Positions 36,484-47,735 of a stretch of 64,000 nucleotides of DNA are shown piece after piece. The DNA is from Achromobacter xylosoxidans A8 (GTDB taxonomy: Bacteria > Pseudomonadota > Gammaproteobacteria > Burkholderiales > Burkholderiaceae_B). A program made the position numbers and the translations under genes. Numbering within the stretch: the stretch's first letter is position 1; every line of letters begins with the position of its first letter. The notes under the pieces are model-generated. The model saw nothing but the letters and a program-made list of their open reading frames with translations, ran no database searches and was not told the DNA's origin. Location of the stretch: positions 3,658,001 to 3,722,000 of the forward strand of contig NC_014640.1 in the NCBI RefSeq assembly GCF_000165835.1, written 5' to 3'.

Positions 36484-37637
36484 CCCAAGACCGTTTCCCG
36501 CGCGGCAAGGCCGCCATCGTGGCCGGCGCCACCTACGGCATAGGCCAGATGCCCGGCATGAGCTCCATGGACCTCGCGGTCGGGGCCAGCCTGGCGGCCC
36601 TGGACCAGGCGGGACTGCGCCCCGACCAGGTCGACGGCCTGTTCATCGGCCTGCCCGACGACTTCATGTCCGGCCTGGGCTTTGCCGAATACCTGGGCAT
36701 CTCGCCGCGCCTGACCGACAACAACCGCACCGGTGGGTCCTCCTTCCTGACCCACGCCATGTGGGCCGCGCTGGCACTGGAGGCGGGCCAATGCGACGTG
36801 GCGCTGATCGCCTACGGCAGCAACCAGCGCAGCGGCGCGGGCAAGCTGGTCAGTTCCATGCGTCCTTCTCCCAACGAGGCGCCCTACCGGCTGGCGCGCC
36901 CCGTGGGCGCCTATGCGCTGGCGGCTTCACGCTACGCCCACCAGTACGGATTGAAGCGCGAACAGCTGGGCGCGGTCGCCATCGCCGCGCGCCAATGGGC
37001 CATGCTCAATCCCGAGGCTGCCATGCGCGAGCCCCTGGACATGGCGCAGTACCTGTCGGCCCGCATGGTGGCCGAGCCCCTGAGCGTGCGCGACTGCTGC
37101 CTGGTGACCGACGGCGCGGCCGCCGTGGTGATGACCCGCGCCGACCGCGCACGCGACCACTGCGCCCGGCCCGCCTACCTGCTGGGCGCGGCGGCCGCCA
37201 CCGACCATCGCGAGATCACCAATATGCCGGACCTGACGGTGACCGCCGCCGTGCGCAGCGGTGCGCGCGCCTATGCCCAGGCCGGCGTGCGTCCGCAGGA
37301 CATCGACGTGCTGGAGCTGTACGACGCTTTCACCATCAACCCCATCCTGTTCCTCGAAGACCTGGGATTCTGCGCCAAGGGCGAAGGCGCGGCCTTCGTT
37401 GAAAACGGCCGCATCGCGCCGGGCGGCGAACTGCCGGTCAATACCAACGGCGGCGGCCTCTCCTGCGTGCATCCCGGCATGTACGGCCTGTTCACGATGG
37501 TCGAAGCCTACGTCCAGCTGGCCGGCCTGGGCGGCGCGCGCCAGGTGCCTGGCGCCAGCCTGGCGCTGGCGCACGGCAACGGCGGCGAACTCTCCAGCCA
37601 GGCCACGTTGATCCTGGGCGCGGCCGAAACGCTCTGA
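36480..37637 (+). CDS. thiolase-superfamily protein lacking the nucleophilic Cys (lipid-transfer/aldolase type)
   Basis: 385 aa thiolase-fold protein of the SCP2-thiolase/lipid-transfer branch. The position of the acyl-accepting Cys in true thiolases reads NNRTGGSSFL (residues 81-90), without Cys, while the C-terminal NTNGGGLSCVHPGMYG loop and DVLELYDAFTINP are present. Steroid side-chain aldolases such as Ltp2, which also lack that Cys and pair with DUF35 proteins, have this pattern. A retro-aldol role is therefore plausible and ordinary thiolysis unlikely. Start ATG overlaps the DUF35 stop by 4 bp, as expected for subunits of one complex. Confidence 0.88.
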   Translation: MTQDRFPRGKAAIVAGATYGIGQMPGMSSMDLAVGASLAALDQAGLRPDQVDGLFIGLPDDFMSGLGFAEYLGISPRLTDNNRTGGSSFLTHAMWAALALEAGQCDVALIAYGSNQRSGAGKLVSSMRPSPNEAPYRLARPVGAYALAASRYAHQYGLKREQLGAVAIAARQWAMLNPEAAMREPLDMAQYLSARMVAEPLSVRDCCLVTDGAAAVVMTRADRARDHCARPAYLLGAAAATDHREITNMPDLTVTAAVRSGARAYAQAGVRPQDIDVLELYDAFTINPILFLEDLGFCAKGEGAAFVENGRIAPGGELPVNTNGGGLSCVHPGMYGLFTMVEAYVQLAGLGGARQVPGASLALAHGNGGELSSQATLILGAAETL

Positions 37638-37654
37638 ACCCCACAAGGAAAACC

Positions 37655-38431
37655 ATGAATCACACTGCTTATCTGCTCGACCAACGCAGCATCATCGTGA
37701 CGGGCGCGGCCCAAGGCATAGGCCGCGCCATCAGCGAACTGGCCATGCAATTGGGCGCGCGCGTCACGGCCGTGGATATGAACGCCGATGCGCTCGCCGC
37801 GTTTGAGCGCGAGGCGCCGCAAGGCCAGTTGCTGACCCTGGCCGGCGACGTGTCGGACCCGGCCTTCGCCGAAGCGGCGGTGGCGCAGACGGCCGAACGT
37901 TTCGGCACGGTCGACGGCCTGGTGAACAACGCCGGCATCACGCGCACCGCCATGATAGAAAAGATGACCCAGGAAGCCTGGCAGAAGGTGATCGACGTGC
38001 ACCTGACCGGTTCCTTCCAGTTCCTGCAGGCCGTCGGCCGCCATATGCTGGCGACAGCGCGCGAGACCGGCAAGCCCGGCGGGTCGGTGGTCAACATCAC
38101 CTCGGACGCAGGCCGCCGCGGCACTATCGGCCAGATCAACTACGCCGCAGCCAAGTCGGGCGTGCTGGGGCTGACCATGAGCGCGGCGCGCGAATGGGGC
38201 AAGTACGGGATACGGGTCAACACCATCGGCTTTGGCGTGGTGGAAACGCCCATGACGGAAACCATACGCGGGGACAAGTTCCGCGACACCTATCTGTCGC
38301 AGATCCCGCTGGGTCGCTTCGGCCAGCCTGAGGAGGTGGCCTGGCCGGTGTGCTTCCTGCTATCGGATGCCGCCTCGTACATGACGGGGCAGCATCTTTA
38401 TGCCAATGGCGGGATGACCATCGGCATGTAA
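37655..38431 (+). CDS. SDR-family oxidoreductase (FabG-like)
   Basis: 258 aa NAD(P)-dependent short-chain dehydrogenase. Cofactor motif TGAAQGIGRA, NNAGIT, and the catalytic set Ser in NITSDAG with YAAAK are intact; the C-terminus ends near a conserved GQHLYANGGMTIGM. It may oxidise or reduce the 3-hydroxy/3-oxo acyl-CoA intermediate of the operon. AAGGAAAACC precedes the ATG; the gap to the thiolase-fold gene is 17 bp. It is the last gene of the seven-gene operon and converges on ybiT. Confidence 0.92.
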   Translation: MNHTAYLLDQRSIIVTGAAQGIGRAISELAMQLGARVTAVDMNADALAAFEREAPQGQLLTLAGDVSDPAFAEAAVAQTAERFGTVDGLVNNAGITRTAMIEKMTQEAWQKVIDVHLTGSFQFLQAVGRHMLATARETGKPGGSVVNITSDAGRRGTIGQINYAAAKSGVLGLTMSAAREWGKYGIRVNTIGFGVVETPMTETIRGDKFRDTYLSQIPLGRFGQPEEVAWPVCFLLSDAASYMTGQHLYANGGMTIGM

Positions 38432-38441
38432 GCCTGGTCCG

Positions 38442-38463
38442 GGGCCGCCGCGCCTGGCGGCCC
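38442..38463. terminator. GC hairpin between convergent genes
   Basis: GGGCCGCC (38442-38449) pairs with GGCGGCCC (38456-38463). No U-run follows on either strand, so a terminator role rests on position only. Confidence 0.4.
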
Positions 38464-38472
38464 GCGGCGTCC

Positions 38473-40077
38473 TCAGGCGTCGATGCCGCGCGAGGTCAGG
38501 TAGTCGTCGTAGCCGCCGCGGTAGTCGACGATCTCGCCCGTAGGCAGGATTTCGATCACGCGCGTGGCCAGGCCGGAAACGAACTCGCGGTCATGCGACA
38601 CGAACACCAGCGTGCCTTCGTACTTTTCCAGCGCGAACTGCAGCGACTCGATCGATTCCATATCCAGGTGGTTGGTGGGTTCGTCGAGCAGCATGACGTT
38701 GTGCCGGCCCAGCATCAGGCGGCCGAAGGTCATGCGGTTCTTTTCGCCACCGGACAGCACCTTGGGCGCCTTGGGCAGGTCGTCCGCCGAGAACAACAGG
38801 CGGCCCAGCACCGAACGGATGGACTGGTCATCGTCGCCCGGCTGGCGGTGGTCGCCCATCCAGTCCAGCAGATTGATGTCGGTCTGCAGGAACTGGTCGG
38901 ACACGTCCTGCGCCATGTAGCCCAGGTCAGCGTTCTCGGACCACTTCACGTCGCCCGAATCGGGTTGCAGGTCGGTGGCCAGGAGGCGCAGCAGCGTGGT
39001 CTTGCCGACGCCGTTGGCGCCGATGATGGCGATCTTCTCGCCCGCGTCGACCATGGCCGAGAACTTGCGGATGACGGGCGCGTCGTAGGCCTTGGTCAGG
39101 TTCTCGACGGTGACCGCCAGGCGGTGCATGACCTTGTTCTGTTCGAAGCGGATGTACGGGTTCTGGCGCGACGAGGGCTTGACCACGACCTGGTCGGCCT
39201 TGATGCGGTCGATCTGCTTCAGGCGCGAAGTGGCCTGGCGCGACTTGGACTTGTTGGCGGCGAAGCGGCGCACGAAGTCCTGCAGTTCGGCGACGCGTTC
39301 CTTGGCCTTGGCGTTGTTGGACACCAGGCGTTCGCGCGCCTGGGTGGACGCCAGCATGTAGTCATCGTAGTTGCCGGCATAGATGCGGATCTCGCCATAG
39401 TCCACGTCGGCCATGTGCGTGCACACCTGGTTCAGGAAGTGGCGGTCGTGGCTGATGATGATCATCGTGCTCTGGTAGCCGTTGAGCACGTTTTCCAACC
39501 AGCGGATGGTGTTGATGTCCAGGTTGTTGGTCGGCTCGTCCAGCAGCAGCACGTCGGGATTCGAGAACAGGGCCTGTGCCAGCAGCACGCGCAGCTTCCA
39601 GCCCGGCGCCACTTCGCGCATGGGCAGGTTGTGCTGGTCGACGGCGATTTCCAGGCCCAGCAGCAGTTCGCCGGCGCGGGCTTCGGCGGTATAGCCGTCG
39701 TACTCGGCGAACTTGGCCTCCAGGTCGGCCGCGCGCATGTAGTCGTCTTCGGTCGCTTCCGGGTTGGCGTAGATGGCGTCGCGCTCGGACATGGCGGCCC
39801 ACATCTCGGTGTGGCCCATCATGACCACGTCCAGCACGCGCAGGTCTTCAAACGCGAACTGGTCCTGGCGCAGCTTGCCCAGGCGCACGCCCGGCTCCAG
39901 CGACACGTTGCCCGCCGATGCTTCCAGGTCGCCGCCGATGATCTTCATGAAGGTCGACTTGCCGGAACCGTTGGCCCCGATCAGCCCGTAGCGGTTGCCT
40001 TCCCCGAACTTGACGCTGACGTTCTCGAAAAGGGGTTTGGGACCGAACTGGATGGTGAGATTGGCGGTGGATATCAC
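38473..40077 (-). CDS. ybiT: YbiT-type ABC-F ATPase
   Basis: 534 aa soluble protein with two ABC nucleotide-binding domains and no membrane segment, the ABC-F architecture that acts on the ribosomal E site. Walker A motifs are GANGSGKST and GANGVGKTT; the second domain has LSGGEKNR, and the two Walker B motifs are [12 protein letters not shown] and [12 protein letters not shown]. In the first domain the signature position reads [15 protein letters not shown], as also in E. coli YbiT, which with overall similarity identifies this paralogue. The inter-domain linker follows the [11 protein letters not shown] segment. Probably monocistronic. Confidence 0.93.
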   Translation of the reverse strand: MISTANLTIQFGPKPLFENVSVKFGEGNRYGLIGANGSGKSTFMKIIGGDLEASAGNVSLEPGVRLGKLRQDQFAFEDLRVLDVVMMGHTEMWAAMSERDAIYANPEATEDDYMRAADLEAKFAEYDGYTAEARAGELLLGLEIAVDQHNLPMREVAPGWKLRVLLAQALFSNPDVLLLDEPTNNLDINTIRWLENVLNGYQSTMIIISHDRHFLNQVCTHMADVDYGEIRIYAGNYDDYMLASTQARERLVSNNAKAKERVAELQDFVRRFAANKSKSRQATSRLKQIDRIKADQVVVKPSSRQNPYIRFEQNKVMHRLAVTVENLTKAYDAPVIRKFSAMVDAGEKIAIIGANGVGKTTLLRLLATDLQPDSGDVKWSENADLGYMAQDVSDQFLQTDINLLDWMGDHRQPGDDDQSIRSVLGRLLFSADDLPKAPKVLSGGEKNRMTFGRLMLGRHNVMLLDEPTNHLDMESIESLQFALEKYEGTLVFVSHDREFVSGLATRVIEILPTGEIVDYRGGYDDYLTSRGIDA

Positions 40078-40238
40078 GGTGTGTTTTAGAGGCTAAAGGC
40101 GTCTGGGACGCGTGCGGGAAACCTGACATTGTACCAAGCCCGCTTGACGCCCGCCCTGCCCCACGCTTGGCGCCCCGCAATCCGTCTCGGAAGCCGGACC
40201 GGGAGCGGCCTTCCCACCGCCCACGCGCCTGCCCGCCG

Positions 40239-41243
40239 CTACTGGTTGACGTCGATGACGTACCTGCCGCGATTGCCGCCCGCCATCATTCTTGCGGCAA
40301 GCTCCGGCACCTGTCCCAAGCCAGCCGTCATCACAATATCGGCGAACGGCGTATCGCCGTACACCCGCCCCAGCCGCTCCCAGGCCTCGCGTCGCCGCGC
40401 AACCGGACACATCACCGAGTCCACCCCCAGCAGGCGGACGCCGCGCAGGATGAAGGGCATGACCGTGGCAGGCAAGTCGACGCCGCCGGCCAGGCCGCAG
40501 GCCGCGACCGCGCCACCGTACTCCGTCGAGGCCAACACCCGTGCCAGCACGGCCGATCCCACCGTGTCCACCGCGCCGGCCCAGCGCTGGTTCTCCAGGG
40601 GTTTGGAAGCCTGCGCCCAATCCGCGCCCGCAAGCACTTCGGACGCGCCCAACGAAATCAGATAGGGATGCACGGCCTCGCGCCCGGGCTGCACCAGCGC
40701 CGCGACCCGATACCCCAGGCGTGCCAGGAGCGCCACCGCCACGCTGCCGACCCCGCCGGACGCGCCAGTCACCAGCACCGTGCCGCTTCCAGGACCGATA
40801 CCCGCGGCTTCCAGTTCCATGACGCATAGCATGGCGGTTAACCCTGCGGTGCCGATAGCCATGGCCTTGAAGCTGTCCAGGCCCGACGCCAGCGGCACCA
40901 GCCATTCCGACTTGACACGCTGCACCTGGGCATAGCCGCCCCAATAGCGCTCGCCGACACTCCAGCCGGTCAGCACCACCGGCGTTCCGACGGGATAGTC
41001 CGGCGCGTCAGAGTCAATCACCGTACCGGCCAGATCGATCCCAGGCACCATGGGAAAGTCGCGCACGATCCTGCCCGTGCCGGTTACGGCCATTGCATCC
41101 TTGTAGTTCAGGCTGGAGTAATCGACCTTGACCGTCACGTCCCCGGCCGGCAGTTGGGCTATGCTCAACTCCTGCAAATGGCACTGCGTCTTGCCGTCCT
41201 CCTGCGTCAGCACCAGGGCCTTGAATGGGTGGTCATGCTTCAT
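40239..41243 (-). CDS. acuI: MDR-family oxidoreductase, acryloyl-CoA reductase type (AcuI/YhdH)
   Basis: 334 aa zinc-independent medium-chain reductase. SLNYKDAMAVTG, the nucleotide-binding VLVTGASGGVGSVAVALLARLGY and the C-terminal segment SVMCPVARRREAWERL identify the AcuI/YhdH subfamily, which reduces acryloyl-CoA to propionyl-CoA with NADPH. It is the third gene of an operon with a CoA-transferase and a Bug protein (28 bp from the latter), which suggests that the imported acid yields an acrylate-like CoA ester, as in acrylate, 3-hydroxypropionate or dimethylsulfoniopropionate breakdown. That route is inference. Confidence 0.88.
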   Translation of the reverse strand: MKHDHPFKALVLTQEDGKTQCHLQELSIAQLPAGDVTVKVDYSSLNYKDAMAVTGTGRIVRDFPMVPGIDLAGTVIDSDAPDYPVGTPVVLTGWSVGERYWGGYAQVQRVKSEWLVPLASGLDSFKAMAIGTAGLTAMLCVMELEAAGIGPGSGTVLVTGASGGVGSVAVALLARLGYRVAALVQPGREAVHPYLISLGASEVLAGADWAQASKPLENQRWAGAVDTVGSAVLARVLASTEYGGAVAACGLAGGVDLPATVMPFILRGVRLLGVDSVMCPVARRREAWERLGRVYGDTPFADIVMTAGLGQVPELAARMMAGGNRGRYVIDVNQ

Positions 41244-41271
41244 GCTGCGTTCCTTTGTAGTTGGTTGGGTG

Positions 41272-42243
41272 TCAGTCCACCCGGCTGCCCGAGAGCTGCA
41301 CGAGTTCGCCCCAGCTGCGGTATTCCTGGCGCAAGAGCTGCGAGAATTCCTCCGGCGTATCGACGCGCGCGAACGCGCCGATGGCCTTGAGCGATTGGGC
41401 CAGCGCCGGCGTGGCGACCGCGTCGCGTATTTCCTGGTTCATGCGCCGCACGACTGGCTGGGGCGTCCCTTTCGGAAACAGCATCCCCAGCCAGGGATTG
41501 GCCTGGAACCCGGGGTAGCCTGCTTCGGCGAAAGTCGGCGTATCCGGCAGCATGGGCAGGCGCTGGCTCGCGCCCACCGCCAGCGCCTTCAGGCGGCCGG
41601 ACTGGATATGCGGCAGGGTCACCGCCACCGTGTCCAGGCCGATGGCGACGTTGCCGCCGATCATGTCGGTCATGGCTTTGGCGCTGCCCTGATATGGGAT
41701 ATGCGTCAGCTGCAGCTTGGCCTCGCGCTCCAGCATCACCATGCCCAGGTGCGACAGGGTGCCGTTGCCCGACGAGGAAAAATTCAACGCGCCGGGATGA
41801 CGCTGCGCGTACTCCCGCAAGCTCGCCACGTCGCTGAACGGCTGAGCGGCATTGGCCACCAGCACCATGGGCAGGTCGGCCACCAGGCCGACGGGTTCAA
41901 AGTCCCGCAAAGTGTCGTAGCCGGTCGATTTGTAGAGGTGCGGATTGCTGACCAACGACGCGGTCGCCGACAGCATCATGGTGTAGCCGTCGGGCGCGGC
42001 TTTCGCCAGCGCCGCCAAAGCAATGCTGCCGCCCTGCCCGGGCCGGTTCTCCACGATCACGGGCTGGTTCAATCTGGGCGACAGCCTCTCGGCCAGCAGC
42101 CGCGCCACCGCGTCCGTCGCCTGGCCGGGCGGGAAGCCCACCAGCAGCTTGACCGGCTTGGCGGGCCACTCGGGTCCGGCCTGTGCTGGCGTCGCCGTGA
42201 TCAGGCCCGCTGCCAAGATCCATCCTGCTGTCCATGCGCGCAT
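41272..42243 (-). CDS. Bug-family periplasmic binding protein, pathway operon 2
   Basis: 323 aa. A signal peptide ending AQA-GPE is followed by PAKPVKLLVGFPPGQATDAVARLLAERL and VIVENRPGQGGSIALAALAKAAPDGYT, characteristic of the Bug family. The usual PPGG loop reads PPGQ here. It lies 65 bp downstream of the CoA-transferase gene and 28 bp upstream of the acuI-like gene on the same strand. No TctA/TctB genes adjoin, so it is an orphan binding protein or uses a permease encoded elsewhere. Confidence 0.92.
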   Translation of the reverse strand: MRAWTAGWILAAGLITATPAQAGPEWPAKPVKLLVGFPPGQATDAVARLLAERLSPRLNQPVIVENRPGQGGSIALAALAKAAPDGYTMMLSATASLVSNPHLYKSTGYDTLRDFEPVGLVADLPMVLVANAAQPFSDVASLREYAQRHPGALNFSSSGNGTLSHLGMVMLEREAKLQLTHIPYQGSAKAMTDMIGGNVAIGLDTVAVTLPHIQSGRLKALAVGASQRLPMLPDTPTFAEAGYPGFQANPWLGMLFPKGTPQPVVRRMNQEIRDAVATPALAQSLKAIGAFARVDTPEEFSQLLRQEYRSWGELVQLSGSRVD

Positions 42244-42308
42244 CGTCGTCTCCTCCTTGTGGCGCCCGGAGCCTGTCTCAAGGCGGCTCCGTGGCGATGG
42301 AATCCGTA

Positions 42309-43517
42309 CTAGATAACGCCCCGCTCCCGCAGGGCTGCCTGCTGTTCGCCGCTGATGCCCAGCGCGCCCAACACCTCCGCGTTGTGCTGCCCCAGGCTGG
42401 GGCCGGCGTGATGCACCGCGCCCGGCGTCGCCGAGAACCTGGGCACCACGCTTTGCATCCGTACCGGCCCCAGTTCTTCATCCTGCACCGAGACAATGCC
42501 CTGGCGGGCTGCGATATGCGGATCGCGGAAGATGTCGGCGATGTCATAGATCGGGCTGAAGCCGACCGAGTGCGCATCAAGCAAGGCCCCCAGTTCGGCC
42601 AGCGTATGGCGCGCGATCGCCGCGGCCACCAGGGCATCCAGCGCCTCGCGGTTGCGCACCCGGTCTGGATTTGTCAGGTAGCGCGGGTCCTGCGCCACGC
42701 CGTCCAATTCCAGCGCCACGCACAAGCGTTCGAAAATGCGCTGCGTCGATGCCGCGATCGAGGCCCAATGGCCGTCACGGGTCCGATAGACGTTGCCTGG
42801 CGCGGCATACTGGCTGCTGTTGCCCAGCCGGCCGCGGACGATGCCCAACTGGTCGTATTCGATGGGCAGGAAGTCCATGACCCGGAACATCGACTCCATC
42901 AGCGAACAATCGATCTCCTGGCCCTGCCCCAGCGGCGCGGCTTTTTCGCGGTACAAGGCGGCGACGATGCCCAACGCCCCGAACAGGCCAGCCACCGCAT
43001 CCGCAATGGGAAAGCCCATGTGCAGGGGCCGGCCATCCGGTTCGCCGCAGATATTGGTCAGTCCGCTCATGGCTTCGAACACGCGGGCGAACCCCGGCTT
43101 GTTGCGGTAAGGGCCGGTCTGGCCGAAGCCCGTCACGCGCAGGATGGTCAACGCCGGGTTCTGCTGGCGCAGCCACTCGCCCGGCATGCCCCAGCCGTCC
43201 AGCGTTCCGGGACGGAAGTTTTCCACCAGCACATCGAAATCCGGCAGCAGGCGCGCCACGATGTCGCGGCCTTCGGCGGTGCGCAGATCCACCGAAATGC
43301 CCTTCTTGTTGCGGTTCGCGACCTTCCACCACAGCGGCACGCCATCCTTGTGTGGCGCCAGTGCGCGCAAGGGGTCGCCCGGTCCCGGAATCTCCACCTT
43401 CAGCACCTCGGCGCCCAGGTCCGCCAGCAGCGTCGCGGCCCAGGGGCCAGCCACCACGGTGGACAAGTCCAGGATACGCACGCCTTTCAGCGGCCCCGCA
43501 TTTTCCTCGAAACTCAT
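42309..43517 (-). CDS. CaiB/BaiF-type CoA-transferase, pathway operon 2
   Basis: 402 aa class III CoA-transferase. LKGVRILDLSTVVAGPWAATLLADLGAEVLKVE, VANRNKKGISVDL and LVENFRPGTLDGWGM match the family, which works through an aspartyl-CoA anhydride intermediate. It is the first gene of the operon CoA-transferase, Bug protein, acuI-like reductase, and is divergent from a LysR-type regulator gene that probably controls it. A frame on the same strand extends past the ATG only with no ribosome site, so 43517 is kept. Confidence 0.9.
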   Translation of the reverse strand: MSFEENAGPLKGVRILDLSTVVAGPWAATLLADLGAEVLKVEIPGPGDPLRALAPHKDGVPLWWKVANRNKKGISVDLRTAEGRDIVARLLPDFDVLVENFRPGTLDGWGMPGEWLRQQNPALTILRVTGFGQTGPYRNKPGFARVFEAMSGLTNICGEPDGRPLHMGFPIADAVAGLFGALGIVAALYREKAAPLGQGQEIDCSLMESMFRVMDFLPIEYDQLGIVRGRLGNSSQYAAPGNVYRTRDGHWASIAASTQRIFERLCVALELDGVAQDPRYLTNPDRVRNREALDALVAAAIARHTLAELGALLDAHSVGFSPIYDIADIFRDPHIAARQGIVSVQDEELGPVRMQSVVPRFSATPGAVHHAGPSLGQHNAEVLGALGISGEQQAALRERGVI

Positions 43518-43614
43518 CTGCTGATTCCCCTGTTTCCAGCCGGACCTGTCCGGCGGGCACCGCCATGCGTACGCATCAAGTTGGGGGAATTCTGTGCTGA
43601 AATCAGCCCATCCG

Positions 43615-43626
43615 GAATGGGCATTC
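43615..43626. promoter_or_regulatory. palindrome in the divergent CoA-transferase/lysR region
   Basis: GAATGGGCATTC is a perfect 5+2+5 dyad located 41 bp before the lysR start and 98 bp before the CoA-transferase start. Position suggests a LysR operator; the family consensus T-N11-A is loose, so identity is not proven. Confidence 0.4.
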
Positions 43627-43666
43627 TTGATAAAGCAGTTATCTCCAATCGAGATGGGGCGCAGCC

Positions 43667-44614
43667 ATGGACCTGAAGAACCTGAGGGTATTCACCCGCA
43701 TCGCAGAAGCCGGCAGCCTGACCCGGGCGGCCGCAGCCCTGGGCATCGCGCAGTCCGCGTTGAGCCGCCAACTGTCCGAACTGGAACAGGAGTTCGGCGG
43801 CAGACTGTTCTTTCGCACGGGGCGCGGGGTGCTCTTGACCGAACTGGGCGAAAGCCTGATCCCGCGCGCCCAGGCTTTGCTGCTGGAGGCCGATCAGTTG
43901 CTGGAGGAAGCGCAGGCCGCCCAGCGCAAGCCTGCGGGCATCGTCAACCTGGGGGTGATTCCATCGCTGTCGCAGCCGCTCATCGGCATGCTGCTGACCT
44001 ACACGCAGGCACGCTATCCGGGCATCCGGCTGCGGGTCTTCGAGGGTTACAGCGGGGAGATCGAGGCCTGGCTGGCCAACGGCAAGATCGACATCGGCAT
44101 CTACAACCGGTACCGCGCCGCGTCCACCCGCCCGCAAGAGGTCCTGTTCGAAACCGAAATGAAATTGGTGACCAGCGCCGGCTCGGCGGTGGCCGCAAGC
44201 CGCGAACTACGCCTGGCCGATCTGGCCGCGGTGCCGCTGGCCCTGCCCGTACGTCCGAACTCCTTGCGTGCGGTGCTGGACAGCCTGACCTTGCGCGCCG
44301 GCATCGAACTGAATGTGGTGCTGGAAGCCGACTCCGGCGTCGTCATCAAGGATGCGATCCTGCGTGGCGGCCTGCACAGCATCCTGCCCAGCCACGCGGT
44401 ATCAACGGAACTGGCGGACGGCAGCCTGGTTGCGATCGGTCTGGCAGATCCCGCTGTCCGGCAGACGGTACTGATGGACCTTAGCCGCCAGCGGCCCGCC
44501 ACCGCGGCCACCCGGCAGCTGTTCAAGGCCTTGCCGGATCTTGCGCGGCAGGTTGTGGCCGGTGCGCCCGCCGACAAACCGCGCCGGCCGCGCGCGGCGC
44601 CCCGGAGCGGCTGA
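43667..44614 (+). CDS. LysR-family transcriptional regulator, Nac/Cbl-like branch
   Basis: 315 aa. The N-terminal HTH (MDLKNLRVFTRIAEAGSLTRAAAALGIAQSALSRQLSELE) and the co-inducer domain with VNLGVIPSLSQPLIGMLL resemble the Nac-type branch common in Achromobacter and Bordetella next to Bug genes. The C-terminus carries a basic Ala/Pro/Arg tail. It is divergent from the CoA-transferase/Bug/acuI operon with a 149 bp shared region, so control of that operon is the simplest reading. The inducer is unknown. Confidence 0.9.
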   Translation: MDLKNLRVFTRIAEAGSLTRAAAALGIAQSALSRQLSELEQEFGGRLFFRTGRGVLLTELGESLIPRAQALLLEADQLLEEAQAAQRKPAGIVNLGVIPSLSQPLIGMLLTYTQARYPGIRLRVFEGYSGEIEAWLANGKIDIGIYNRYRAASTRPQEVLFETEMKLVTSAGSAVAASRELRLADLAAVPLALPVRPNSLRAVLDSLTLRAGIELNVVLEADSGVVIKDAILRGGLHSILPSHAVSTELADGSLVAIGLADPAVRQTVLMDLSRQRPATAATRQLFKALPDLARQVVAGAPADKPRRPRAAPRSG

Positions 44615-44635
44615 GGTCGCGCAACGGCCCGAGGC

Positions 44636-47020
<2,385 letters not shown>

Positions 47021-47031
47021 GTATATGCGTG

Positions 47032-47083
47032 AAAAAGGGGCGACAGCCGCCATTTTGCCTGAATGTGGCGGCGGCTGCGCCCC
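47032..47083 (-). terminator. terminator of the small secreted protein gene
   Basis: A long stem pairs GGGGCGACAGCCGCC with GGCGGCGGCTGCGCCCC (one bulge), followed on the minus strand by five Ts. Confidence 0.85.
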
Positions 47084-47122
47084 TGTGGGCCCGGATGCAG
47101 GCCCTGTGCCCGACCCGTCCGC

Positions 47123-47605
47123 TTACTGGCGGACCGGCGCGGTCATGGGCGCCGCGGCGGGCGCGGGCGCCATGCCCGGCGCGCCGGCCGCGGGCGGCAC
47201 CGTGTCGGCGGGCACCTGGATGACGGTTTCACGCAGCACGCCCCCGCCCTGCACGCTGCCGCGCACATTGGTGGGCGAAGTCATCTGTGTGACGCAATCT
47301 TGGCGCGATGCGGCCGGCAGGCGGTTGCAGCGGTCCAGCATGTTCTGCTGCAGCTGGTCGGTGCCGCCGTCCTTGAGATTGTTGCGGCCGCTCTCTTGCC
47401 GCGCCGCGCCGGCTTCGCGCATGCAGGCGGCCTGGTCCTGGCCGGTGGCGCCGCTCTTGCAAGCCGCCACATCCTGCTGGTACTGGGACTGGGCTGAGCC
47501 GCGGCCGCTCGCATCTGCCGCGTGGACCGCTCCCGCGGCCAACATCAGGCCTGCAGCGCAAAGCGTCGCCGCGAGGCGTTTGGTATGCATGGGACGTGTA
47601 GTCAT
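47123..47605 (-). CDS. small secreted protein with four cysteines, unknown function
   Basis: 160 aa. A signal peptide ends VHA-ADA. The mature part has four cysteines in two pairs (VAACKSGATGQDQAAC and DRCNRLPAASRQDC), suggesting two disulfides in the periplasm, and ends in a Pro/Ala-rich tail. I do not recognise the family; similar small Cys-paired proteins occur in Bordetella-like genomes. AAGGAG 6 bases before the ATG at 47605 decides the start. It has its own terminator and is separate from the HAD-tadA-ldcA operon downstream. Confidence 0.75.
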   Translation of the reverse strand: MTTRPMHTKRLAATLCAAGLMLAAGAVHAADASGRGSAQSQYQQDVAACKSGATGQDQAACMREAGAARQESGRNNLKDGGTDQLQQNMLDRCNRLPAASRQDCVTQMTSPTNVRGSVQGGGVLRETVIQVPADTVPPAAGAPGMAPAPAAAPMTAPVRQ

Positions 47606-47735
47606 GGTCAGCTCCTTGAGATTGGTTGATCCGTTACCCACTATCCCACGATGACGCTTCGGCTACATGTCCAGCGACTTGAATTCGTAAGACTACGTTT
47701 CAATTGACGCGGCGCAACAAACCCGCCCTGCCGGC

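Noticed and set aside
38473..40077. Missing LSGG signature in the first ABC domain of YbiT
   Set aside because: The same APGWKLR sequence occurs in E. coli YbiT, so it is a subfamily trait and not a defect.
38350..40089. 579-codon open frame on the plus strand
   Set aside because: Antisense to ybiT, whose two ABC domains are intact; no domain in the plus frame.
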